A stretch of 64,000 nt of DNA from positions 1,032,501 to 1,096,500 of the forward strand of contig CP073213.1 in NCBI GenBank assembly GCA_020342235.1, given 5' to 3'. Shown in pieces: positions 19,149 to 28,460 of the stretch (its first letter is position 1; the number at the start of each line of letters is the position of its first letter). The DNA is from Saccharomycopsis phalli. Its lineage: Eukaryota; Ascomycota; Saccharomycetes; Ascoideales; Saccharomycopsidaceae. The notes beneath the pieces are model-generated. The model was given only the letters and a program-made list of their open reading frames with translations, had not been told where the DNA came from and ran no database searches. The position numbers were made by a program, and so were the translations under genes.

Positions 19149-20174
19149 ATGCCCAAACAGACAGATCTTCAAAGAGACATGGAACTTAGGCAGATTGCCA
19201 ACGACACGTTCCAGTCGGTACACCCACTCCACATGACCAAGATGAACATCCGCAATGGCAACACATATGGCGGATGCCTCATTTACCAGGGCTTACTAGC
19301 AGCATACAAGCAGATCGACCCGCGATTTCGCATTTCCATGCTCCACTTGTTGTTTGTCGGGGCCCTCAAAAACAAATACCCCATTGACTACAAGGTAAGG
19401 GTGTTGAGACAAACCAAGAACTCGGCCCATGTCGAGGTCCACGCAATGCAGTACGGCACGGTTGGAACCGTGATTATTTTGGCGTTTACAAACTTGCTCT
19501 CCAAGGACAGGTTCGGGCCCCAGCCGTATGTCAATCATACCCACTTCCTGGGAAGCGTAGGCAAGTTTAACCCGTTCAAGTCCGACTACAGTGACGTCAA
19601 CACCGAATTGGTGTTTGACACCTCAAAGTACAGGCTACTGGTGCCGGACGGCTCCACCGGCATCGACTGTGTCGAATTGTACCACCCTGCACGGGTCTTT
19701 GAGGGCAACCGGGTGTTGTTCGACAGCAGCAGCACCACAAACTTCACCGTCGACACTGTCACCGAACGCGAAGTTTACGTGTTTGCACGTGCCCGGTCTC
19801 CGTCCAAGGACGCGGTAGACAACCGCGACTTGTCGTTCGAGGTCCTGCGCGACTTATTCTTGGCATACTTATCGGATACTACGATCCTCGGGTCGGCGTT
19901 CATTGCGTTGGGATTTCCGTACGGAAGTGCGTCGTTCCAGGTAAGCCTCGACCACTGCATCTACTATCACGAGCCTCGGACCCAGACGTCGGTATTTGAC
20001 TTCCACGTACTCAAAACCAGACTCGTCAAGGGCAACAAGGGCCAGTACACAATGTTGCAGACAGTGTACAATAAACACGGCGAAATCTTGTGTATGGTGA
20101 TTCAGGAGGGGTTATCGGTGGTGGAGAACACTCGGGGAGACGTTCGGTTTCCGTCGCATAGAGGTAAGTTCTGA
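19149..20174 (+). CDS. acyl-CoA thioesterase, TesB/Tes1 family, copy 2
   Basis: 341 residues, diverged paralogue of the upstream copy with the same order of elements: GNTYGGCLIYQGLLAAYKQI in the N-terminal hot-dog domain, QVSLDHCIYYHEP and MVIQEGLSVVENTRGDV in the C-terminal one. The catalytic Asp of SLDH and the Gln of IQEG are kept. The C-terminus GKF resembles the AKF end of S. cerevisiae Tes1, which is used as a peroxisomal signal. Expected to release fatty acids from acyl-CoAs in peroxisomes. The two copies differ enough in sequence and C-terminal signal to suggest different substrate range. Confidence 0.88.
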   Translation: MPKQTDLQRDMELRQIANDTFQSVHPLHMTKMNIRNGNTYGGCLIYQGLLAAYKQIDPRFRISMLHLLFVGALKNKYPIDYKVRVLRQTKNSAHVEVHAMQYGTVGTVIILAFTNLLSKDRFGPQPYVNHTHFLGSVGKFNPFKSDYSDVNTELVFDTSKYRLLVPDGSTGIDCVELYHPARVFEGNRVLFDSSSTTNFTVDTVTEREVYVFARARSPSKDAVDNRDLSFEVLRDLFLAYLSDTTILGSAFIALGFPYGSASFQVSLDHCIYYHEPRTQTSVFDFHVLKTRLVKGNKGQYTMLQTVYNKHGEILCMVIQEGLSVVENTRGDVRFPSHRGKF

Positions 20175-20885
20175 GAGCTGTTTGGTAAGGCTGTGACTTG
20201 TATATACAATGTTATCTACAATGCACCGAGAACCTGGCCACCAAAACCGGTGTAATTGTACTTAATACCAGGCAATCTAAGGCAAGTTGATGTAATTATA
20301 TATCAATACCAACCACATTGTTAAAAGACATGTCTCTAACACAAGGCATGAGTCCCACCAACCTCAATATTCAAGGTCTATCACCAATGTTTGACAATTC
20401 TGAGACTCTGGAGACCATTGGTAGAAGAGCCCATGGGCCAGGTATGCAGTTCGTTGACGTAAGTAGGCCGGCATGTTAAATAATATCAAGCCAAACACAT
20501 GTTCCCAGGCATCTTGATTGGATGTCATCCTCAAAAGTTCCGCAATCGGAACCTACTCACCAGCCCAGAAATCCTGTAATGTACTCTGGGTACGTCAAAG
20601 TCATGTGGTGCCCCCAACAAGTCCACTGATTTGGAACAGGAAATCACCCGATTCCAGAATCTTGCGTAGTGACTTCACTTGCTCTTAGCAATCAATTTAA
20701 GGTTCAACTAGCCAGACACTACCACGCACTGTGCTGCATAACGCTGACGTACGAGCCATGTAGAAAAAGAAATCTTAATTTCGACCCAATATAGTTGACC
20801 CCGGTTAAATGGCATTCAGCTACAGATACAGCGTGAAATATAAATGCGAAAAATTGGTATGCTCACTTCTATTAAAATGCGGTTC
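20175..20885. other. intergenic with protein-like short frames on the minus strand
   Basis: About 700 bases between the convergent thioesterase and MedA-like genes. A 54-residue minus-strand frame at 20364-20528 (ATG start, TWEHV-type amphipathic sequence containing EHVFGLILFNMPAYLRQR) and two other protein-like stretches just upstream in different frames could be a decayed gene or chance. The opposite strand has a 51-codon frame at 20330. No assignment made. Confidence 0.3.
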
Positions 20886-22145
20886 CTATTCTTTGTGACA
20901 GTACTTTGTCAACACTCGCAACAATGCCTGCTGTAGCAAGTTCCACCGGTAAATCTTAATGTCCTTTTCAATGTGCCGCGGCTTGGGCGAGTTGTACTTC
21001 ATGATCAACTCGAAGATCTTGTTCATCTCCACCGGGTTGATTGTATGTTTTATAAAATGCCGTCCCGACTGGCTGCTCGCCTTTTCCCCGTCCTCGGACA
21101 GCACAAACGTCTTGCCAATGGTCAAACTTTCAAGTGTCTGGAGATTCCGCCGGATACGGTTCTTTTCCTTGATATCAAACGACTCGTTACCACTGAGCTG
21201 CTCCAAGAGAAAGATCACGTCCACTGACGTCACGTAGTACTCGTTGTGGTAGTCCCAATATATACACGAGATCACCGGGCTATTTGGCACATAATCCTTC
21301 TGGGCAATTGGCGAAAACAGAATCTCAAGCGACCCACAGTTGAGTCGCCAGTCAAAGAGCAACAACCGGCGCTTGCATAACACCTCGTTTGGTGTCCAGT
21401 CTTTAAGTGCACTTTCCAATGGTTGCAAGAGCGTCACCTGGATGTTGGTGTAGTTTGACTCCGGTGATCCGGGAGACATCCCTGGCAGGTAGTCCTCGCC
21501 ACGGTACTTCTTGTATCGTCGTGCACTGGAATTTTTGTCCTTTGGCAACGTGGCCGTGCGAATAAGTTTTGGCCGGGTTTTGATTGGATACGGCTGGTAC
21601 TTTTTCGCCAACGAAACGTCCATGGAGTTGTATGTGGGCGACGCCAACCCCGAAAACGATGAAGTCGAGTTGTCACTGTAGGACATGGGCGAATTCTCGT
21701 GGGTCGTTAGCGAGGCACTGTTGCTATTGTTGATCTCCTCGATCTCACTCTTGATGACCGGGGCCTCGACCGACGGAGGCTGCCAGTTGCGTCCACTGTA
21801 GCCCAAGTACTGATTTTCCTGCGGAAGACGAAGCTGTCTATCCAAGCTCGCCGGAGGTTGCTCGTACTGGTATGCTGGAGGCTGTGGATAGTTGAAGTTC
21901 GGAGGACCGGCATAGCTACTGTAGTTCTGCGGAGGTTGGCTGTACGGGCGGAAGTTCTGACGGAAGCTTGGTGGCTGGTACTGTCCCGGCGGCTGCTGAG
22001 CCAAAGTGTCGCTTGGAAGATTATTTTGGCCATACGACAAGTTGTCGTTATTGTAGTATGAGCTGTTGTAGTTGTAGTTGGCAGAGTGTCCCTCGAACTG
22101 CGGGTTACTCTCGGCAGCATAGTACTGGTTGTAGTTGTTCATCAT
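20886..22145 (-). CDS. MedA/acon-3-like regulator (DUF7082-type domain)
   Basis: 419 residues. The first 130 are Asn/Gln/Tyr/Pro-rich and low-complexity (NYNQYY, QPPGQYQPPS), typical of a fungal transcription regulator. The conserved block spans about residues 250-415 and includes ISCIYWDYHNEYYVTSVDV, EKNRIRRNLQTLESLTIGK, a stretch with NSPKPRHIEKDIKIY and the C-terminal RWNLLQQALLRVLTKY. This order matches the C-terminal domain of Aspergillus Medusa (MedA), Neurospora acon-3 and Fusarium Ren1, regulators of development and adhesion. The role in this yeast is inference. Confidence 0.75.
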   Translation of the reverse strand: MMNNYNQYYAAESNPQFEGHSANYNYNSSYYNNDNLSYGQNNLPSDTLAQQPPGQYQPPSFRQNFRPYSQPPQNYSSYAGPPNFNYPQPPAYQYEQPPASLDRQLRLPQENQYLGYSGRNWQPPSVEAPVIKSEIEEINNSNSASLTTHENSPMSYSDNSTSSFSGLASPTYNSMDVSLAKKYQPYPIKTRPKLIRTATLPKDKNSSARRYKKYRGEDYLPGMSPGSPESNYTNIQVTLLQPLESALKDWTPNEVLCKRRLLLFDWRLNCGSLEILFSPIAQKDYVPNSPVISCIYWDYHNEYYVTSVDVIFLLEQLSGNESFDIKEKNRIRRNLQTLESLTIGKTFVLSEDGEKASSQSGRHFIKHTINPVEMNKIFELIMKYNSPKPRHIEKDIKIYRWNLLQQALLRVLTKYCHKE

Positions 22146-25100
22146 TAATAAAAGGATATGCTGATTGAATAGAGCTGTCTATTATACCACCAATGTTATA
22201 TCCCTTTCACTGTATGCTTGTGTTTGGTCTTTGGTCACGTTAGTTATTAAGTGTATAGCAAATGCCAAAATCGATGATTTTCAATGTTTTGACAATTTGT
22301 TAAAATTTCTCCAAGTCGCCATCGAAGTTATTATAAGATGTTAAAATTTATTACTGTTCCCATAAAAATCAAATGTCTCTGGATGCGGTGAAAGGTATCA
22401 TCAAACCGCAAAGTCACATGGTGGCTGCATCAATGGAATCAAAAAGCTGGCCGGAACCGGTAGTTGGGATTTGTTCATCCAAAAACCAGCCACTGAATCT
22501 GCCTCTAAATACTACATTTGAACACACGTCACGACCGATGCGTCACTACTAACCTTCACATTATGTTGTATTCGTTTCTCACCATCAATTATACTGCTTT
22601 ATTGTGCGCCTTCTGTAATACACATGTTTATGCACCATGTAATGTAACTTATGTTTCGGTTTTAACCTGCACAATTGTCTCTTGCCATTATTGACATTTG
22701 AATACGCCGGTTGGGTGGCTCGAGATTTTATCCGACTACCTTGGAGCAGTTGGGGAAGTATACAATAACAACATCTACATTAGTTGGAATGTCTCAGCTT
22801 CCGTTCCGACCCGGATGCCTAAGATCAACGCCAAAGGGGAACATCTCACATTTTGCTCGCAGAGTCCTTATACCTCATGACTTCACTGACGCCTGGAACA
22901 ACGCTGGAAGCAATTATATCGCATACAACTGAAAGTGTCATTTTCTTTTTTCAGCGGCACTGCGTTTCGGTGAGCGGAAATCCTTCCTAATTCGCATATC
23001 ATGCATTGTCTGTGGTCCCTTGATGTAAAACATAATTACAGGGTCAATATTATTCTTCGATCTACAAATTATTCCCTTTCGTACCCTCGTCGATCCATGG
23101 GGTTTCCTCATCCAAGCACATTCACTAGTCATAATCGGGTAGTTTACCCGGATCACATGTGCGAAAAAAATTCCGTCCCAATTGATTCATTTTTTGTCAG
23201 GGTCGATGACCAACCAACTTGCTCACCTTGGCATAAGCACAACATTGTTTCTTCCAGCTGGAATTTTAGAGGGGCATGGTGCCTGTAGGTTGCTTTTTTC
23301 ATCTCTATTGTTTCACTTGAGACCTTTATGTGTCCCGTGTTAATTTCAATACCACCTTTTGTTTCACTAATGTTCTTTGCATGCAATAGAAGGTTGTATG
23401 AAGTAGACGCTACCTAGCAGCCTGTCCAACAAAATCCCTCTCTAAAATTTTCTAAAGTCTGCAACAGATATATTGTGAAAAAAAGAAAAAAATTAAGCAA
23501 TCACTGCCTCTAAATTTCAGCTCCTACGAAGAATTTTTACTATTGAATTTAGCCATTGCAGATCGTAGCATGAAGTATCCAGAGAAGTTCAGGAAAAGCC
23601 TCATGACAATCTCGGAAATTTTCTACGACTTAGCCGAGATTTGCAGAGGTTACCTGCACACTTGTGTTGCTACTATACATGAATGGTCCTCATGTTTGAA
23701 TGCCAACTTTCAAATACCTCTAAATTCGAATACCGTCAAACTCATTTAATTTCCAATACCTTCGATCACCAAGAAATTCGAATACCTTCGATCACCACTA
23801 AATTCGAGTACCCTCAAACCATACATAATTTTCTCTGCAAGTTGTGGAAAACCCAATCTCCATAATAAATTGGTTGGCCCTCGGTTGGTTTTCGTAGTTT
23901 ACCCGAAAGTGATTCGCATCCCCATTGGCTAATAATTGGCAAGCACATATTTTTCCCCTCGCTAGAAATCACTGATGATGGCCATTTGTCACGAAAAATG
24001 ACCTGACTGTTCCTTTTAGAGACCGTGTTTCTCAAATACCCGAACAAGGCACAAATTAGCGTCGTACTTTTGAGTGTTTTCCATATGCGAAGTATAACCA
24101 TCTCAACTCTGCGTTATTATGCATGCACGTGTATACAGACTGTAGACCAGAGTCCTGATTTACCCGGTAGCCAAAGCAGGTCTCCAGATTAACACTGAGA
24201 TTTGCTATATTGATTGCCTTTGATCACCTCTGAATACCTTGATTTTCCTAATGATCACCGCTGATTACCTTTTGCAATGAATTTGATGCCAGGATCGTCA
24301 ACTAGGACAATGCAGCTACTAAGTCATTAGTCGCAATAATCTTTGGATCTCATGCCTCTAAAAATCGTCGTCAGCCTGGCTTAAATGTACTTCCAATTTG
24401 CAAGCTTCTCGTATACTATGCTCCTTTTAATAGTCAATAGTATTCTTGTGGTTGAGCTTACTATTAATTTATTTGCCAATAATTTTCCAATGTTCCCCAG
24501 AACGGTACACAGTTTTTCCAGCATCAAGCATGTGTTGATTTAGAGTACGCACCCAGCCTGCTACTGAGTCTTTGACACAACCCTTTGAACATGCTGTCAA
24601 ACAATCCGCACTTTTAGTAGTTATTGTTTTCTGTCAATAATAGAACTGAATACCAGGATATCTCTGAGTACTTGAGGAATTCTGAGTACTTGAATATCTC
24701 TGAGTACTTAAACATCTCTCAATAGACAAACACTAGTATATCTCTGAATACTTACTGCTAATATAATAGGATGCGCCATCGAAGATCCACAGCAGAACTT
24801 TGAGTTGGCTGGAGAGTTTCTAGAAATGGAGTGACTGACAAAACAGAATCTACAACTTGAAAAAAGAAGTAATCGAGGGAAGAGAAAAATGACAGAGTCA
24901 GAGATGAAAACAGAGACATCGGCAGATATACAGAGGCAGAGACAGGGACAAAGGCAGAGACATGGGCAGAGACATGAGCAGAGACACGGAGAGACACGGA
25001 GAGACACCATCGAATCAAGTCAAGTGCACTTACTAAATCCAACCAAATGCCCTAACCATAAATTATTCGCACTCACTCAACTATTTATATTAATGTACTT

Positions 25101-25262
25101 GCACACCTTTTTATGAAATGTCAAACCTTTTGTTGCGCATTGGTAATAATGGATCCGCATGAAGGTATACCCTCTACACATTAGACCAACACCTTTACAA
25201 ATATCAATAATTTCTTTTTTATCACAATGGAATAATTCTTCATAGTCACTAAATACTAGAAT
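22146..25262. other. 3.1-kb gene-free region
   Basis: No convincing gene. Many 60-95 codon frames occur but none has recognisable homology. It contains short degenerate repeats: a 26-bp type with attcgaataccttcgatcac at 23700-23822, a type with tatctctgagtacttgaa at 24655-24760, and a purine-rich ggcagagacat type at 24905-25010. No tRNA, LTR or LINE sequence recognised. It is the longest gene-free stretch in the window, AT-rich compared with the flanking genes. Confidence 0.6.
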
Positions 25263-26276
25263 ATGTTAACCTCTTGGCTGCCAATATTGATGAATATTAC
25301 CCTGCCTCGTGATTATGTTCACTGTTTTATACATTCCAAAGAACCAATGGTCAACCGGAATGAGATCCTCAACTTATACAGAAACTTGTATAGGAGGGCC
25401 AATTATGCTCCATTAGATGATTTTACCAAAAAGAGGCTTGTTGAGATACAAAGAATTTATTTCAAGCGGCCATTGGCCAATAACCTCGACTATCGTTTCA
25501 AGCTTGGACTTAACCATTTGTCTATAATGCAGCTAGCATTTGTCCAAGCGAAACCAAAAAGTTTTCGAGAATTACTTGAAATTGCCTGGAAAAGCTCAGC
25601 TGTCAATGAATCTGATATTCCGTCTTGGCACAATAAATTTCAAATTAGTAATAACTGGGACTTCTTGCATGTATGGCCTGTGCAACGAGTTACCAAGACA
25701 GATAACCAATTAGCACTTAAGATAGAAAAGTTTGGCGATAGCTGGGGTCCAGGAATTGTTCCAAAGCCAAATTTGCCTGACACTGAATTGATTTTCAAAC
25801 ATGTCACACGACTTCGGTGGTTTCTATCAAAGTCTACTGGTAAGATTCACAAACGCAAGGTTAAAGAAATGCTTGTTAACATTCCTCTTCATTACACTGG
25901 GGAAAGACTACTGTATGTACGAGAAAGAAATCTTGTTGTGAAGCAAATTAAGTATTTCAAGGCGCTCTTCAACGAAATCAGGCCATTAAATTATAGCAAT
26001 TACTTGCATTTGGAGCAAGTTATTATGTCAGAAGATCCAATAGACATGACAAAGATCATGAAACGCAGGGAGGCTATATTAAAGAATCCTTTTAGATTCC
26101 AAAATATTAACATGTATCAAGTGAACGAATCGCTTGACAGTCAAGGGGTGAAGAAAGCATTACAAAGCTTTGTCTTTCGTCAATATAGTATTGTTAACGA
26201 TGACTTTATTATGCTAGACGGATTGATGAACTTCCATGATGGCGACGAATACTTGTTTGAGTACTTGCCCACATGA
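25263..26276 (+). CDS. LYR-motif protein, probably mitochondrial
   Basis: 337 residues. After about 28 residues, MVNRNEILNLYRNLYRRANY fits the LYR/complex-1 motif (Leu-Tyr-Arg with a downstream conserved Phe). LYR proteins are mostly small mitochondrial factors for Fe-S or respiratory-complex assembly and for mitochondrial translation. Here the motif sits at the start of a much longer basic, helical protein, unlike the usual 80-150 residues. The second Met (residue 29) could be the start. No transmembrane segment. Family membership beyond LYR is not recognised. Confidence 0.7.
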   Translation: MLTSWLPILMNITLPRDYVHCFIHSKEPMVNRNEILNLYRNLYRRANYAPLDDFTKKRLVEIQRIYFKRPLANNLDYRFKLGLNHLSIMQLAFVQAKPKSFRELLEIAWKSSAVNESDIPSWHNKFQISNNWDFLHVWPVQRVTKTDNQLALKIEKFGDSWGPGIVPKPNLPDTELIFKHVTRLRWFLSKSTGKIHKRKVKEMLVNIPLHYTGERLLYVRERNLVVKQIKYFKALFNEIRPLNYSNYLHLEQVIMSEDPIDMTKIMKRREAILKNPFRFQNINMYQVNESLDSQGVKKALQSFVFRQYSIVNDDFIMLDGLMNFHDGDEYLFEYLPT

Positions 26277-26303
26277 ACTACATATCCCATGCGATTAATA
26301 AAT

Positions 26304-28175
26304 TTATACCCTCAACACGGTGTACCGCTGCCTATCACTAGCCAAGATCAAGATCATGTCTGTGGTTTCATTGGTGATCATGAGTTCGGGGTTTATAGGA
26401 ATTGCATTTTCCTCCTGTGAACTAAAATGGAACACCTGCTGTTCTGCTGTGATTTTGCACAAGGGATCATTTGAGCTCTGGTTGATATCGACACTGAACA
26501 ATGCGGCATTGTAATTCCCCAGTTGCATGCTTTTAGCAAGAATGAGAAGCCGGTCCTTGTAAATCTCCAACTGTTTTATTTCCAAGCTAATATCGGCAAT
26601 GTCTAACGCAACAGAAACAGGTCCAGCGTCGATATGGTTGAACTGCTTGATGATTATATTTTTCTCGTCAAGGGAAACTGCTACTAAGGTTTTGTTGACA
26701 AGTCTGAACTTTGGTTCTACTTGGGTCGGCACGTGCCCCAATGCAATTACCTGCTCAAGATGGATTTCGCTCTGCACTATTTTCTTCATCTTGTTGATGA
26801 TTTCGCTGTATGTAGCCTTTAAGGACTCGAAAGAACTCCAGAGGGAGTCCTTGCTTGACTTTCCAATGTAGGTGTATACCTCAAGACTAGTGAGATGCCG
26901 CGTGATGTACTCTGAGACCTCAGTGAGACTGTAGTAGGAGTCTTCGTCGCGCTTTTCTTCCTTCAATTCCCCCAAGACCACAGTGAGCCAGTTGACGAAG
27001 CAATTAAAAAGCTTCTGCTCGTGGTTCAACTTCAACACGAAATCGTAAACCTGTCGCAATAACAGGGTGATCAACTCTGTCATGCGTTGCAGCATGTCAA
27101 CAAGACCAAGTTGCGGCACCCACTCCCCCATGCTGCAAAGCTCCGATGCTAGCACAGCCAACCTTTCAAGAGCAGGAATAAGCAAGACGGAAACCTTGTG
27201 CCGCACCAGGTCGGCGCAGTTGTTGCCTAGTTTCAGCCACCGCTTCAAGTTCTTGTCTCCGACGATTGTCTCTAGCCAGGAGGTTAATTGCTCGGACATC
27301 ATGCCTGTAACGAGCAATTCGCACAATTCTGAGGCGGCATAGTCGTCTCCTTTTCCTTCTTCAAGGCCATTTACCAACTTTTCGTTGAGGTCCAAGTAGT
27401 TGCTGGGATCGCTAGCAAGACTGGTTAGCAACTCCTCGAGGTACATCATCACGACAACGACTTTGCTGTTGTTGCTGATGATCTCTTCCAAGTGTTTGTC
27501 GTCGTCAAAGATGCCCAATTTCAACTTGGACAAGCTGACCTCCTCATTGAGTTTACCCAAGACATAGTGCTCAGTCATGGAACTACAGCTGATGATTTGA
27601 AAGAATTCGGGTCCACGAGAATGCGACTCAAACGTAATCGGGCCAACCTTGAAAAGCCCATTCATGGTGAACTCGATGCTGTTCTTGTACATCACCAAGT
27701 GCAACTCCTGGATAATGTCGCCTGTATGCATCACTCCGTCCAACGCCAGTCTGGACGTCACCAAATGATTCCCCGTGGCCAAGGGAACAAGCTTTGGTAG
27801 CGACGATAGAATATCGATATTAAACATCTTCTCGCTCCGACGTTCTGCAGACATTACCCACTCCATGTCCAAGATCTGGTTTTCGTCCAGAGTAGTACCA
27901 ACGTTCAGACTGTCCAGCACCAATTTCCCCAACGTGACGTCATACAACCGATAGTAATACCCAATGACCACCATCACCAGCTTCCCATCGGGACTCCAGT
28001 GGATCTTGATGTCCTGTCCTCGCGGGTTTTTGATGTTGAAGCTCCAGACTCGCTGGCCATTCAATCGATATATATACAAGCTCCCGTCCTGTGACACCAT
28101 TGCCACCAACTCCATGCTGGGACACCATGATATTTCCTTTACTTTGAATGGGAATCCCAGTGCGTAAACAACCAT
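26304..28175 (-). CDS. APC4: anaphase-promoting complex subunit 4
   Basis: 623 residues (S. cerevisiae Apc4: 652). The N-terminal half is WD40-like (FPFKVKEISWCPSMELVAMV, then DGSLYIYRLNGQRVWSF) and the middle is a long helical region. The block AALERLAVLASELCSMGEW-type (ALERLAVLASELCSMGEWVP) with a following leucine-rich helix corresponds to the Apc4 long domain. Apc4 is a scaffold in the platform of the APC/C ubiquitin ligase, acting in the nucleus to drive mitosis. It ends 28 bp from the convergent LYR-protein stop and starts 285 bp from the divergent TMA64 start. Confidence 0.85.
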   Translation of the reverse strand: MVVYALGFPFKVKEISWCPSMELVAMVSQDGSLYIYRLNGQRVWSFNIKNPRGQDIKIHWSPDGKLVMVVIGYYYRLYDVTLGKLVLDSLNVGTTLDENQILDMEWVMSAERRSEKMFNIDILSSLPKLVPLATGNHLVTSRLALDGVMHTGDIIQELHLVMYKNSIEFTMNGLFKVGPITFESHSRGPEFFQIISCSSMTEHYVLGKLNEEVSLSKLKLGIFDDDKHLEEIISNNSKVVVVMMYLEELLTSLASDPSNYLDLNEKLVNGLEEGKGDDYAASELCELLVTGMMSEQLTSWLETIVGDKNLKRWLKLGNNCADLVRHKVSVLLIPALERLAVLASELCSMGEWVPQLGLVDMLQRMTELITLLLRQVYDFVLKLNHEQKLFNCFVNWLTVVLGELKEEKRDEDSYYSLTEVSEYITRHLTSLEVYTYIGKSSKDSLWSSFESLKATYSEIINKMKKIVQSEIHLEQVIALGHVPTQVEPKFRLVNKTLVAVSLDEKNIIIKQFNHIDAGPVSVALDIADISLEIKQLEIYKDRLLILAKSMQLGNYNAALFSVDINQSSNDPLCKITAEQQVFHFSSQEENAIPINPELMITNETTDMILILASDRQRYTVLRV

Positions 28176-28460
28176 GAATACCTTCCTTGGGTACCATCTC
28201 CAAAGAAGCGGTATATCACGTGACCAAAAATGTCATGGCCAAGATTGGTTACGGTTCTAGCAAGGAAGATTCCATTAGTATTAAATGTTTCTAGGATATA
28301 GTTGATTGCAATCCAGAGTCAGACTACATCTTATTGCAATTCATGGCCAGTCTACTGCTGATTGCAATCCAAGGCAAGATCATTTTGCCATTCTCGTGGT
28401 GAAATCAACCGTTACCCGAACATACTACTACATTGGAGCCAGCAGCCTGGGCAAACAACA

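Noticed and set aside
23001-23386. Possible retroelement fragment in overlapping 77-95 codon frames
   Set aside because: I looked for reverse transcriptase, RNase H or integrase motifs and for terminal repeats and found none.
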